Part shown: one piece after another, positions 1-8,568 of the stretch
How positions within the stretch are numbered: the first letter of the stretch is position 1
Layout of the letters: each line of letters begins with the position of its first letter
Assembly (NCBI RefSeq): GCF_001499965.1
Contig: NZ_LQIT01000024.1
Span: 17,876 to 81,875, forward strand
Source: Mycobacterium sp. GA-2829
GTDB lineage: Bacteria; Actinomycetota; Actinomycetes; Mycobacteriales; Mycobacteriaceae
Reading direction: 5' to 3'
DNA length: 64,000 nt
The notes under the pieces: model-generated
What the model was told of the DNA's origin: nothing
The model's database searches: none
Seen by the model: the letters and a program-made list of their open reading frames with translations, nothing else
Position numbers and translations under genes: made by a program

Positions 1-1418
1 AGATCGGCCTTGCCCGAGGGGGTGCGGGGGATCGCGTCGACGACGGCGATGTCGGTGGGTACCTCGTAGTGTGCGAGGTGGTGACGGAGGTGGGCGGTGA
101 GTTCGTCGGCGTCGGCGGTGAAACCGTCGCGCAATTCGACCATGGCGACCGGGGTCTCGCCGAGGCGGTCGTCGGGCCTGCCGACGACGGTGGCGCCCCG
201 CACGGCGGGGTGGTGTTCCAGCGCGGCGCGGACGTCGTCGGGCATCACCTTGAACCCGCCGCGAATGATCGCCTGATCCGCGCGGCCCAGGATCCACAGG
301 AAGCCGTCGGCATCGATGCGGGCCATGTCGGTCGTGCGCATCCACTCGGCGTCGGGTCCGAGCTGTCCGGGTTTCACCTCGAGCAGGCCCGGCGCATCGG
401 GTCCGAGTGGGGTGCCGTCCTCACCGACGACGCGCAGCTGCGCACCGCCGCTGGCGCGTCCGACGCTGCCGCGTTTGGTGTGCCAGTGACGCCGATGGTC
501 GGCCAGGGTCCATCCGGCCACCCCTCCGCCGAATTCGGTTGCGGCGTAGGACGTCAGCACCGGGATGCCGAACTTCTGCGTGAACGCGTCGGCGTCGGCG
601 GCCGACAGCGGGGCGGTGCCCGAGGTGACGGCGCGAATCCCGGCCAAGTCCTCGCGGGTGAGGTCGGAGTGCAGCACCATCCGCAGCGCGGTCGGCACCA
701 GCGACACCGCGCGCGGGCGGTGCCTGCGCACGGCGTCGGCCCACTGCGGCAGGTCGAAGCGCTCGAGCAGTGCGAACGACCGCGCTTCGGCCACACATTG
801 CAGCACCCGGAACACGCCGCCGATGTGCACCAGGGGTGCGTTGACGATCGCGATGCCGTTGCGCGGTGCGTCGGGTTCGGGGCCGAGGACGCTGTGCGCC
901 AGCATGTCGTAGGTGAGGTCGATGCGCTTGGGTGGCCCGGTGGTGCCGCTGGTCAGCATCCGCACCGCCACCCCGGCGCGCGGCCCGGCCCCGCCGGGGG
1001 TCGCGGCGGCCGCCACAAAGGGGTCCGCGGTGAGCGACGGCAGCGTGAGCACCGTGGTGTGTTTCGCCGGGCTCACCAGCGCGGCGACGTCCTCGGGGGC
1101 GCCGACGAGCACCGGCAGCGCGAGGTCGGCGATGTCGGCGCGGGTGCGGTCGTCACCGCGTGCGGGGTTGATCACGACCACGGTGCCGCCGGCGAGCAGC
1201 ACCCCGAGCAGGGCGGCCAGTTGCGGTGGCCGGTTCCGCAGCAGGATGCCGACCTGGGGTGTGTCCCCGCCGTACCGGGTGACCGATTCGGCGATTCGTC
1301 GTGCGGCCACCCCGATCTGCGCCCACGACAACCACTCTCGGTCGTATTCGACCGCGCGTGCCCCGGGCCGCAGGTCGAGGACGTGGGCGATGCGCCGGCT
1401 CAGTCGGTGCCCGGCCAT
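1..1418 (-). CDS. Acyl-CoA synthetase (AMP-binding, FadD-like), 3' end beyond the window
   Basis: ATP-dependent acyl-CoA ligase that would activate a carboxylic acid as acyl-AMP and then acyl-CoA. About 473 residues are visible. The P-loop-like motif LTSGTTGPPK lies near residue 160, an ATEFGG adenylate-binding motif in the middle, and the C-terminal domain carries a GGFKV hinge and the final SGK lysine region close to the window edge, so only a short tail is missing. The ATG start (1416-1418) overlaps the TGA of the upstream hydratase by one base (TGATG), so it is the fourth gene of a minus-strand operon starting at 3851. The substrate is unknown. The neighbouring hydratases suggest the product feeds beta-oxidation. 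Confidence 0.88.
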   Translation of the reverse strand, partial: MAGHRLSRRIAHVLDLRPGARAVEYDREWLSWAQIGVAARRIAESVTRYGGDTPQVGILLRNRPPQLAALLGVLLAGGTVVVINPARGDDRTRADIADLALPVLVGAPEDVAALVSPAKHTTVLTLPSLTADPFVAAAATPGGAGPRAGVAVRMLTSGTTGPPKRIDLTYDMLAHSVLGPEPDAPRNGIAIVNAPLVHIGGVFRVLQCVAEARSFALLERFDLPQWADAVRRHRPRAVSLVPTALRMVLHSDLTREDLAGIRAVTSGTAPLSAADADAFTQKFGIPVLTSYAATEFGGGVAGWTLADHRRHWHTKRGSVGRASGGAQLRVVGEDGTPLGPDAPGLLEVKPGQLGPDAEWMRTTDMARIDADGFLWILGRADQAIIRGGFKVMPDDVRAALEHHPAVRGATVVGRPDDRLGETPVAMVELRDGFTADADELTAHLRHHLAHYEVPTDIAVVDAIPRTPSGKAD

Positions 1419-2200
1419 CACCGCACCGTCGGCTGGGTGCGGAGCGGTGCCGGCTGGGCGGCGAGCTCGGCCTGCCCGATCGGGTTGCCGAGCCGGGTGT
1501 AGATCAGCCCCTGCTCCATCGCCGCCCGGTACGGCCGGTCCAGGGATTCCCAGATGGCCCGCACCGTGCCCTGGGTGGCCGCGGGGGGTTTGGCCGCGAT
1601 GGTCGCGGCGATCCCGTGTGCGCGCGCCCAGAGCCGGTCCCGTTCGACGACCTCGGTGACCAGACCGATGCGCAGCGCGGTGTCGGCGCCGACGCGTTCG
1701 TCGTTGCCCATCAACGCGATACGCAGCGCGTCCCCGAGCCCCACCTTGCGCATCAGGCCGATCGGTTCCAGCGCGCACACCAGCCCGGCGCTCACATGCG
1801 AGTCGAAGAACGTCGCGTCGGTGGAGCAAATCACCACGTCCGCCTCGTTGAGGAAGTAGAACGCACCCGCGGTGCACATGCCCTGGACCGCGCACACCAC
1901 CGGTTTCCACATCTTCTGCCACTTGGGGCTGAGGAGTTCGCCGGGATCCTCGTGGTGCCAGATGTTGTCGGGTTGACCGTAGGAGCTCTTGACGTCCAAC
2001 CCGGCGCTGAACGCGCGGTCACCGGCGGCGCGCAGCACCACGGCGTGCACTGCGTCGTCGGCCTTGACCAGGCGCCAGGCCTCGGCCATCTCCTCGCACA
2101 TGGTGCGGTCGAACGCGTTGAGCCGCTCGGGGCGGTCGAGCGTGACGGTCGCGACGTGGTCGTCGGCGTCGACCTCGAATCCGATGGTGGTGAACGTCAT
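1418..2200 (-). CDS. Enoyl-CoA hydratase/isomerase family protein
   Basis: Crotonase-fold protein of 260 residues, the usual length for this family. The N-terminal LDRPERLNAF motif, the first oxyanion-hole segment (FSAGLDV, near residue 65) and the second (QGMCTAGAF, near residue 108) are recognisable. The usual acidic catalytic pair around residues 115-140 is not obvious, so it may be an isomerase or other crotonase activity instead of a true hydratase. It starts at the ATG 2198-2200, overlapping the previous stop by four bases (ATGA). An in-frame ATG at 2210-2212 is an alternative start. It is the third of four translationally coupled genes. Confidence 0.85.
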   Translation of the reverse strand: MTFTTIGFEVDADDHVATVTLDRPERLNAFDRTMCEEMAEAWRLVKADDAVHAVVLRAAGDRAFSAGLDVKSSYGQPDNIWHHEDPGELLSPKWQKMWKPVVCAVQGMCTAGAFYFLNEADVVICSTDATFFDSHVSAGLVCALEPIGLMRKVGLGDALRIALMGNDERVGADTALRIGLVTEVVERDRLWARAHGIAATIAAKPPAATQGTVRAIWESLDRPYRAAMEQGLIYTRLGNPIGQAELAAQPAPLRTQPTVR

Positions 2201-3009
2201 CGGCACTTCCATTCCGGTGTGCGCTTCTCGACGAACGCTTTGGGGCCCTCCAGGGCGTCCTCGGTGTGCAGGTTGCGTTCGCGGAAGGCCTCCGCGAGCA
2301 TCTCGGCCTCGTGCACCGGCAGATCGAGTCCCTTGAGGATCGCCAACCGGGTGCCGCGGACGGCCAGCGGCGCGTTGCGGGTCACGAGGTCGGCGATCTC
2401 GTGTGCGCGTTCGAGCAACCGGTCGTGTTCGACGACCTCGCTCACCATGCCGAGTTCGTACGCCCGCTGGGCGCTCATCCGCTCGTGCTTGCCCACCAGC
2501 GCCATCCGCAGCGCGACCGACCGCGGCAGCACCCGGGCCAATCGCACCACCTCGCGGCCGGACACCAGGCCGATGCTCACATGCGGATCGAAGAACGTGG
2601 CCCGGTCCGAGGCGATCACGATGTCCCCGGTGGTCACCCAGTCCAGCCCTGCGCCACAACAGATCCCGTTGATCGCGGCGAGCACCGGTTTGGCCATCCG
2701 GCGGAACGGGGGCGTCCCCTCCTGCGGGGCCTCCCACTGTTCGTAGGTGGACAGGAACGGCCGTTCGTTGAGGACCTTGCCGTCCTCGGGGATCTCCTTG
2801 ACATCGGCTCCGGTGCAGAACGCCCGCCCGGTGGCCGTGACGATGAGCAGCCACACGTCGTCGTCGTTCTCCGCCTGGTCGTACGCGCTGCGCAGTTCGG
2901 TGATCATGTGGGGGCTCAGGGCGTTGAGCGCATCCGGCCGGTTCAACGTGATCGTCGCGGTGTGCCTGTCGACCTCGTAGGTGATCGTGTCGTACGAACG
3001 GTCCGTCAT
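2197..3009 (-). CDS. Enoyl-CoA hydratase/isomerase family protein
   Basis: Crotonase-superfamily enzyme of 270 residues. It has the LNRPDALNAL substrate-binding start, the FCTGADV oxyanion-hole segment near residue 65 and the NGICCGAGLD segment near residue 112. The last residues (FVEKRTPEWK) match the FxEKRxPxW ending common in hydratases. The ATG at 3007-3009 follows the previous stop by about 29 bases; an in-frame ATG further upstream is possible. It is a paralogue of the genes on either side, which suggests successive or alternative CoA-ester steps in one pathway. Confidence 0.88.
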   Translation of the reverse strand: MTDRSYDTITYEVDRHTATITLNRPDALNALSPHMITELRSAYDQAENDDDVWLLIVTATGRAFCTGADVKEIPEDGKVLNERPFLSTYEQWEAPQEGTPPFRRMAKPVLAAINGICCGAGLDWVTTGDIVIASDRATFFDPHVSIGLVSGREVVRLARVLPRSVALRMALVGKHERMSAQRAYELGMVSEVVEHDRLLERAHEIADLVTRNAPLAVRGTRLAILKGLDLPVHEAEMLAEAFRERNLHTEDALEGPKAFVEKRTPEWKCR

Positions 3010-3038
3010 CGAACTCCTCGGGTCGGTGTGGTCGGCGG

Positions 3039-3851
3039 TCATCGGCCCTGGAAGTCCGGGTCGCGCTTCTCCCGGAAGGCGGCCAGGCCCTCCTTGAAAT
3101 CCGCGCTGCGGGAGGAGAGCTCGACGCTGAACAGTTCCCGGTCCATGGCCTGGGCGAGCGGGCCGTCCAGGGCCTGGTGCACGGTCTGTTTGGCCAGGCC
3201 GATCGCGACGGTCGGCCCGGCGGCCAACCGGGCCAGCAGCCCCGCCGAGGCGTCGTCGACCTGCTCGGCGGGCACGCTGTGGTGGATCAAACCCCACGCG
3301 GCGGCCTCGGCGCCGCTGACCTTCTCACCCAACAGCAGCATCCGTTTCGCGCGCGCCAGACCGACCAGACGGGGGAGTAGCCAGCTGGCCCCGCTATCCG
3401 GGGTGAACCCGCGGGCGATGAACGGTTCCCAGAACACCGCGTCGGCGGAGGCGACGGTGAAGTCGGCCGCCAGCGCCAGGTTGCAGCCCAGGCCCACCGC
3501 CCAGCCGTGCACGCTGCACACCACGGGCAGGTGCAGGGTGTGGATCAGTTCGACGACGCGATTCGCACCGTGCGGGACGCGCCGCACCAGATCGCCGGTG
3601 CGCGGCCGTCGTTCGGCGGAGTTGGTGGCCACCCAGTCGGCGCCCGTGCAGAAATCGGGGCCGGCGCCGCGGATGTGCACGGCGCGCAGCGCGTCATCGG
3701 TCGCCGCGGCGGTCAGTTCGATAACCAGGTCGCCGATCATGCTGTGGCTCAACGAGTTCCGGCGATCCGGCCGGTCGAGGGTCAGTTGGAGGACCTGACC
3801 CTCGCGGTGTGCGGACACCGACCCGTCCTGGTGACCCACCGGTGTTCCCAC
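3039..3851 (-). CDS. Enoyl-CoA hydratase/isomerase family protein, first gene of the minus operon
   Basis: Crotonase-fold protein of 270 residues with LDRPDRRNSL, FCTGADW and HGWAVGLGCNLALAAD motifs, ending FREKRDPDF as in typical hydratases. The GTG start at 3849-3851 is the most upstream in-frame choice; later GTG codons are possible. A regulatory palindrome lies only 14 bases upstream (3866-3882), so the transcript probably has almost no 5' leader. It heads a minus-strand operon with two more hydratase-like genes and an acyl-CoA synthetase. Its precise substrate cannot be inferred. Confidence 0.85.
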   Translation of the reverse strand: MGTPVGHQDGSVSAHREGQVLQLTLDRPDRRNSLSHSMIGDLVIELTAAATDDALRAVHIRGAGPDFCTGADWVATNSAERRPRTGDLVRRVPHGANRVVELIHTLHLPVVCSVHGWAVGLGCNLALAADFTVASADAVFWEPFIARGFTPDSGASWLLPRLVGLARAKRMLLLGEKVSGAEAAAWGLIHHSVPAEQVDDASAGLLARLAAGPTVAIGLAKQTVHQALDGPLAQAMDRELFSVELSSRSADFKEGLAAFREKRDPDFQGR

Positions 3852-3865
3852 CCTTCGCAGTCGTT

Positions 3866-3882
3866 ACGGTTAGCCCTACAGT
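3866..3882. promoter_or_regulatory. Regulon operator site a (ACGGTTAGCCCTACAGT)
   Basis: Seventeen-base imperfect palindrome matching ACTGTAANNNTTACAGT at 11 of 14 defined positions. It lies 14 bases upstream of the GTG of the minus hydratase operon and shares the divergent promoter region with the 26-bp palindrome at 3894-3919. It is one of nine related sites in the window. Confidence 0.6.
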
Positions 3883-3893
3883 AGGCGCTACGA

Positions 3894-3919
3894 TTCGCTA
3901 TCTTGTACAAGATAGCGAA
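3894..3919. promoter_or_regulatory. Perfect 26-bp palindrome, candidate GntR operator
   Basis: Two 13-base arms (TTCGCTATCTTGT and its exact reverse complement) abut with no spacer. The centre TTGTACAA fits the GT-N-AC core typical of FadR-subfamily GntR operators. It lies 34 bases upstream of the thioesterase-GntR-hydratase operon and 43 bases upstream of the divergent hydratase operon. Binding by the GntR protein encoded at 4603-5358 is an inference. Confidence 0.65.
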
Positions 3920-3952
3920 ATCCGGCTCGAGGGAACAGGGGCGCCACCGACG

Positions 3953-4606
3953 ATGTCCGCGAACGCCGAACGACGGCTCGGGGAGGACCCGCTGCCCCAG
4001 ACCGCGGCCGCGGCAGCGGCGATGCGTCGACTCGTCGACCTCCTCCTCGTCCAGGAGGGTCCGCACCCCGCCGTCGACGACATGCTCACCCGGTTCGCCG
4101 ACTGGGAGGCGCAGCTGACGGCCACCGCCCCCACCGACTACGCACCTCGCATCGGCGAGGCCGACGGCGACTACGGGCGCCGCGTCTACCTGCAGCACGC
4201 GTTCTACGTCGGGGCGTACAACCCGTGTTTCCCGGAGTACCGGTTCGACCGTCTCGACGCCGAAACCGCCTCGGGCTCGGTCACTTTCCCACTGGCGTTC
4301 GAGGGTCCGCCCGGTCTGGTGCACGGCGGCACGCTGGGCGCCTTCTTCGACTGCGTCACCCAGCATCAGAGTTGTGCGGTGGGCCGGTCGGGTAAGACGC
4401 GCTCACTGACCGTGCGCTACCGCCGGCCCACCCCGGTGCTGACCGAACTTACCTTCGACATCACGCGCACCGAGACCGACCGGGGCCTGCTGTCCACCGC
4501 GCGGCTGCTGCGTGACGGTGAGGTGCTGTGCACGGCCGAGGTCGACACCGTGGCGTTGTCGCCGGAGCAGCTGGCGGGTGCGCGCTACGGGCGGCGACGG
4601 ACGTGA
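3953..4606 (+). CDS. Hotdog-fold thioesterase family protein (PaaI-like)
   Basis: A 217-residue protein whose C-terminal half has the acyl-CoA thioesterase hotdog signature: GPPGLVHGGTLGAFFD (near residues 122-137) followed by a strand like TRSLTVRYRRPTPV. The family hydrolyses acyl-CoA to free acid and CoA. The N-terminal 80 residues are helical and unassigned. The ATG at 3953 was chosen because it lies 34 bases after the 26-bp palindrome; longer in-frame starts would run through that operator. The stop overlaps the GntR start (GTGA). It may release stalled CoA esters or act in the island's catabolic route. Confidence 0.82.
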   Translation: MSANAERRLGEDPLPQTAAAAAAMRRLVDLLLVQEGPHPAVDDMLTRFADWEAQLTATAPTDYAPRIGEADGDYGRRVYLQHAFYVGAYNPCFPEYRFDRLDAETASGSVTFPLAFEGPPGLVHGGTLGAFFDCVTQHQSCAVGRSGKTRSLTVRYRRPTPVLTELTFDITRTETDRGLLSTARLLRDGEVLCTAEVDTVALSPEQLAGARYGRRRT

Positions 4607-5358
4607 CACCACGGGTTGCCGAGGTGGTCGCCGCGCGCATCCGCGACGACATCCTGTCCGGACGACTCCGCGAAGGCGACCTCCTGCCGACCCAGGAGCA
4701 GCTGTTCACCGAATTCGGTGTCAGCCCACCGGCACTGCGTGAGGCGTTCCGCATCCTGGAGACCGACGGACTGGTATCGGTGCGGCGGGGCAACGTCGGT
4801 GGGGCGGTGGTGCATCTGCCGTCGGCGGACCGCACCGCCCAGACCATCGCGATGGCGTTGCAGACCCGCTCGGCCACGCCTGCCGAGGTCAGCGGCGCGC
4901 TGCTGCACCTCGAGCCGGTCTGCGCGGGGATGTGCGCGGCGCGACCCGACCGGTCCGCCGAGGTGGTACCCCACCTCGAGGCCGAGATCGCACGGCAGCG
5001 GGCATGTCTGGACGATCCCGCGCGGTACGTCGCCGACGCCCGCGGTTTCCACGAGGCGCTGGTGTCGCACTGCGGCAACGAGCCGATGATCCTGCTGATC
5101 GGAGCGCTCGAACGCATCTGGTCGGCACACGAATCCGCGGTGTGGAACGACGACGCGATGGTCGCGGCGACGATGCGGGCGGCGCTGCGCGACCACGAGC
5201 GCATCCTGGCCGCGATCGCCGACGGGGATGCGGCGCGCGCGGTCGAGGCCGCGCAGACGCACCTGACGGCGGCGCGACGGCACACGTTGGCCGTCGGCCG
5301 GGACCGCACCATCGAGGCCAGCCGCATGGTCGTGAACACAGGAGGGCGACAACGATGA
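4603..5358 (+). CDS. GntR-family transcriptional regulator (FadR/FCD subfamily)
   Basis: A 251-residue regulator. An N-terminal winged helix-turn-helix (about residues 1-70, with LPTQEQLFTEFGVSPPALREAFRILETDGLV and the RRGNVGGAVV wing) is followed by an all-helical FCD ligand domain containing FHEALVSHCGN and HERILAAIADGDAARA. Members of this family usually bind acyl-CoA or organic-acid effectors. The GTG start overlaps the thioesterase stop and the gene's stop overlaps the next hydratase (ATGA), so it is the middle gene of a tight operon. The palindrome at 3894-3919 upstream of the operon is its likely operator, which would make it autoregulatory. Confidence 0.9.
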   Translation: MTPRVAEVVAARIRDDILSGRLREGDLLPTQEQLFTEFGVSPPALREAFRILETDGLVSVRRGNVGGAVVHLPSADRTAQTIAMALQTRSATPAEVSGALLHLEPVCAGMCAARPDRSAEVVPHLEAEIARQRACLDDPARYVADARGFHEALVSHCGNEPMILLIGALERIWSAHESAVWNDDAMVAATMRAALRDHERILAAIADGDAARAVEAAQTHLTAARRHTLAVGRDRTIEASRMVVNTGGRQR

Positions 5359-6266
5359 CCGATGCCGACGACCGGGTGCTGTTCGAGGCGGACCACGACA
5401 CCCGCATCGCGACGATCACGCTCAACAATCCCCAGCGGCGCAACTCCTACGACGCCGCGATGCGCGGTGAGTTGGCGCGCCACCTCGACAGCGTCGCCGA
5501 CGACGACGATCTCACGGTCGTTCTGCTGCGCGGGGCCGGTGGGGTGTTCAGCACCGGTGCCGACATGAACAACGCGTACGGCTGGTACGGGTCGGGCGAT
5601 GAGCGCTCGCACGAAGAGCGGAAAGGCGGCGATGAGCCACAACAGAAGAGCCGGCCCAGTCAGCGCAGGCGCCTGGCCGTCGACCGTAAGTCGTTCGGCT
5701 TCTACCACGAGTTCATGGGCTTCCCGAAGGTCACCGTTGGCGAGGTCAGCGGATTCGCACTCGGCGGTGGTTTCGAGATGGCGCTGATGTGCGACATCGC
5801 CGTGGTCGGGCGGAGCACGCAGCTCGGGATGCCCGCCACCCGCTTCCTCGGGCCCGCGCTGGGCAGCCTGCACATGTTCTTCCACCGGCTGGGCCCGGTG
5901 CTGGCGCGCCGACTGCTGCTCACCGGCGACATCGTGGACGCCGCCGGGTTGGAGCACCTCGGGATCTTCACCGAGACGTGCGCCGACGAGCAGGTGCCCG
6001 CACGGGCGCGCTACTGGGCGCAGAAGGTCGCGAAGATGCCCGCCGACGGGGTCGTCATCGCCAAGGAGGCGTTCCGGCTCGTCGAGCAGAGTCAGGCCTA
6101 CCAGGGTGAGGAGGTCGCCAGCTACCTGTTCCACGCCTACGGCACCAACCTGCAGTTCGCACCCGGCGAGTTCAACTTCGTCAAGACCCGTGCCGAACAC
6201 GGCACCAAGGAGGCGTTCCGGCTGCGTGACGAGCATTTCCATGTGCCCGAGCCGAGCGGTGAGTGA
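5355..6266 (+). CDS. Enoyl-CoA hydratase/isomerase family protein with a charged insert
   Basis: Crotonase-fold protein of 303 residues, about 40 longer than its paralogues. LNNPQRRNSY, FSTGADM and SGFALGGGFEMALMCDIAV are intact. Between the two oxyanion-hole segments (about residues 80-112) sits a very charged stretch rich in Glu, Lys, Arg and Gln that is not typical of the family. The ATG overlaps the GntR stop by four bases, and the gene closes the thioesterase-GntR-hydratase operon. The exact reaction is unknown. Confidence 0.85.
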   Translation: MTDADDRVLFEADHDTRIATITLNNPQRRNSYDAAMRGELARHLDSVADDDDLTVVLLRGAGGVFSTGADMNNAYGWYGSGDERSHEERKGGDEPQQKSRPSQRRRLAVDRKSFGFYHEFMGFPKVTVGEVSGFALGGGFEMALMCDIAVVGRSTQLGMPATRFLGPALGSLHMFFHRLGPVLARRLLLTGDIVDAAGLEHLGIFTETCADEQVPARARYWAQKVAKMPADGVVIAKEAFRLVEQSQAYQGEEVASYLFHAYGTNLQFAPGEFNFVKTRAEHGTKEAFRLRDEHFHVPEPSGE

Positions 6267-6293
6267 CCCTGCCGCTGGTCGCGCCGCCTTACA

Positions 6294-6310
6294 ACTGCTA
6301 CCGTTTCTGT
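6294..6310. promoter_or_regulatory. Regulon operator site b (ACTGCTACCGTTTCTGT), weak
   Basis: Matches the island palindrome at 10 of 14 positions, 57 bases upstream of the thiolase ATG, in the 101-base gap after the hydratase. It is among the least conserved of the nine sites. It is supported mainly by position and by keeping the terminal AC and GT. Confidence 0.35.
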
Positions 6311-6367
6311 AAACGCCGCCCGTTTGCCTCCGCCGCCGCGGCGGCCTGACACGCCGAGGTCGAGTCC

Positions 6368-7543
6368 ATGTCCACACCCGTCATCGTCGGCGCCGTCCGC
6401 ACAGCGATCGGACGCTCGTTCAAGGGCACCCTGGTCAACACCCCTCCGGAGACGCTGATCACCACGGTGCTGCCGGAGGTCATCCGGCGCTCCGGTGTCG
6501 ACCCGCAGGCCATCGACGACATCATCTTCGCCGAATCCCATTACGGCGGCGGCGATCTCGCCCGCTACGCGGCCGACGCCACCGGTCTGCAGCACGTGCC
6601 CGGCCAGTCGGTGAACCGGCACTGCGCGGGCAGCCTGACCGCGATCGGCAACGCGGCGGCCCAGATCGGCTCCGGGATGGAGCGGGTGCTGGTCGCCGGC
6701 GGGGTGCAGTCGCTGTCGATGACGCCGCTGGTGAACTGGCGCATCCCGGGCCCCGAGCTCAAGTTCGAGGAGCGGTGGATGCCGCCGACGCACGTCGAGA
6801 CACCCGACGCCCCGACCAAGGACATGTCGATCACCGTCGGCTGGAACACCGCCCAGGCCGCGGGTATCACCCGCGAGGAGATGGACGCGTGGGCGGCGCG
6901 GTCACACCAGCGGGCCGTGGCCGCCCAGGACGCGGGCAAGTTCGTCGACGAGATCGTCCCGCTCAAGGTCGAACAGTTCGACGGTTCGGTCGTCGACTTC
7001 AGCGTCGACGAGCATCCGCGCCGCGACACCACGGTGGAGAAGCTCGCCGGGCTCAAGGTGCTGCACCCCGAGATCGAGGGCTTCTCGATCACGGCGGGCA
7101 ACAGCTCCGGCACCAACGACGCCGCCGCGGCCACCGTGCTCGTCGAGCGCGGCTACGCCGAGGCCGAGGGCCTGACCGTGCTGGCCAAGGTGCGGGCCTG
7201 GGCCTCGGCCGGGGTGGCCCCGCGCGACACCGGCCTCGGCGCGGTCAAGGTCATCGGCAAGGTGCTCGACCGGGCCGGGCTGACCCCGTCGGACGTGGCG
7301 CTGTGGGAGATCAACGAGGCGTTCGCCTCGGTCCCGATCGCGGCCTGCAAGGAGTACGGACTCGACGAGGAGAAGGTGAACTTCTCCGGAAGCGGCTGCA
7401 GCCTCGGCCATCCCATCGCCGCATCCGGCGCGCGGATGGTCACCACGCTGGTCTACGAACTGCAGCGGCGCGGCGGCGGCATCGGTGTCGCGGCGATGTG
7501 CGCCGGCGGCGGCCAGGGCGGCGCGGTCGTCGTGGAGGTCTGA
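6368..7543 (+). CDS. Thiolase family protein (acetyl-CoA C-acyltransferase)
   Basis: A 391-residue degradative-type thiolase that would cleave 3-ketoacyl-CoA with free CoA, the last beta-oxidation step. The nucleophilic cysteine is C86 in NRHCAGSL, the catalytic histidine H348 in GCSLGHPIAASG, and the second cysteine C378 in AMCAGGGQGGA. The NEAFA motif is also present, so the active site looks complete. It follows the hydratase operon after 101 bases that include a weak operator-like site, and it converges with the TetR gene, leaving only two bases between the stop codons. Confidence 0.93.
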   Translation: MSTPVIVGAVRTAIGRSFKGTLVNTPPETLITTVLPEVIRRSGVDPQAIDDIIFAESHYGGGDLARYAADATGLQHVPGQSVNRHCAGSLTAIGNAAAQIGSGMERVLVAGGVQSLSMTPLVNWRIPGPELKFEERWMPPTHVETPDAPTKDMSITVGWNTAQAAGITREEMDAWAARSHQRAVAAQDAGKFVDEIVPLKVEQFDGSVVDFSVDEHPRRDTTVEKLAGLKVLHPEIEGFSITAGNSSGTNDAAAATVLVERGYAEAEGLTVLAKVRAWASAGVAPRDTGLGAVKVIGKVLDRAGLTPSDVALWEINEAFASVPIAACKEYGLDEEKVNFSGSGCSLGHPIAASGARMVTTLVYELQRRGGGIGVAAMCAGGGQGGAVVVEV

Positions 7544-7545
7544 CC

Positions 7546-8289
7546 TCAGCGTGACGTCTTGCGTGCCCGCTTCGGCTTCGCGCGCTCGTCGATCAGGCGG
7601 GCCGCGTGGTCGAGGATGCAGGTGAGCCCGTACTCGAAGTTGATGTCGTTCGGCACGCCGATGTGATGCCCCTTGGCGCTGAGTTCGGCCATCAGCGGTG
7701 TGGTCTCGGCGTTCACCGCCGAGGCGTCGTCGAGCAGGAACTCCGCGCTCTCCAGCGAGCGGGTCTTCTGGTAGAGCCGCGCGAGCACCACCGAACCGCG
7801 GACGTGCACCGACACCGCCGAGTAGGTGTCGTACGCGTCCTCGGGTGACAGCCCCGCGCCCACCAGACCGGACACCGCAGCCTCGATCTGCTCGACGCCC
7901 AGACGCAATGCCTTGGCCGACAGCGCCCCGCGGATGAGCACCAGGTCGCACAGGATCGGGCTCGCCAGGAACGTCTTGCGCATGTTGTGGGCGTGGTTGT
8001 GCAGCGACTCACGCCAGTTCTCGGCGTCGACGTACGGCGCCTCGAACGCGATCTGGCCCAACGCGCGGTCGGCCATCGCGTTGAGCAGATCGTCCTTCTT
8101 GCGGAAGTACCAGTAGATGCTCGTGACACCGACGCCGAGATGCTTACCCAGCAGCGGCATGCTGAGGTTGTCGACCGACACCTCTTCGGCGAGTTCGAAC
8201 GCGCCCTTGATGATGTCCTCGGGGTTGATGGACCCGCGCTCGCGGCGTTGCCGCTTCTCGGGGCTCGCTTGTCTGGCCACCTCGGCCAC
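7546..8289 (-). CDS. TetR/AcrR-family regulator, candidate master regulator of the island
   Basis: A 247-residue protein with a TetR DNA-binding domain at about residues 22-72: the helix-turn-helix MPLLGKHLGVGVTSIYWYF is followed by RKKDDLLNAM. The C-terminal ligand domain is helical and I cannot assign a ligand. The N terminus and C terminus are rich in Lys/Arg. The GTG start (8287-8289) is the first plausible codon. A 279-base gap upstream holds operator-like site c (8448-8464). It is the only TetR gene within the island, whose promoters share a TetR-style 7-3-7 palindrome, so it is the best candidate to bind them. That link is inference. Confidence 0.9.
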   Translation of the reverse strand: MAEVARQASPEKRQRRERGSINPEDIIKGAFELAEEVSVDNLSMPLLGKHLGVGVTSIYWYFRKKDDLLNAMADRALGQIAFEAPYVDAENWRESLHNHAHNMRKTFLASPILCDLVLIRGALSAKALRLGVEQIEAAVSGLVGAGLSPEDAYDTYSAVSVHVRGSVVLARLYQKTRSLESAEFLLDDASAVNAETTPLMAELSAKGHHIGVPNDINFEYGLTCILDHAARLIDERAKPKRARKTSR

Positions 8290-8447
8290 CTCCGTCGGAA
8301 CTCGTCACATGCTCGCCGAATAGCTCGGCCGAGGCGGGGTGAGCCGCGGCTCCACCTGCACGCCGCGGGTCGGCCGGTGCCGTCGACCTTACCGGCCGGC
8401 TCGCGGTGAAGCGCTCGCGGTGCTCGGCCACAACTCGTTCCTCGCCT

Positions 8448-8464
8448 ACAGTAAGCCGTATAGT
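8448..8464. promoter_or_regulatory. Regulon operator site c (ACAGTAAGCCGTATAGT)
   Basis: Matches the island palindrome at 11 of 14 positions. It lies in the 279-base divergent gap between the TetR gene (starts 8289) and the SDR (starts 8569); nothing else is evident in that gap. TATAGT on the plus strand and TACTGT on the minus strand both fit a TANNNT -10 element. If real, it would give the TetR gene autoregulation. Confidence 0.5.
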
Positions 8465-8568
8465 ACGCTTTTCTGTGACTGTTGGGCCAGCCAGGTGCGG
8501 CCGGTGGAGGTCGCCATCGAAACCTGCTCGCCCGCACCATGTTTCGCACACCAGCCGGAGGCGCAGCC

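Noticed and set aside
4461..6377. Long open frames on the strand opposite real genes (also 69-1502, 20947-23801 second frames and others)
   Set aside because: They are rich in Arg, Gly and Pro with no family motifs, as expected for shadows in high-GC DNA.
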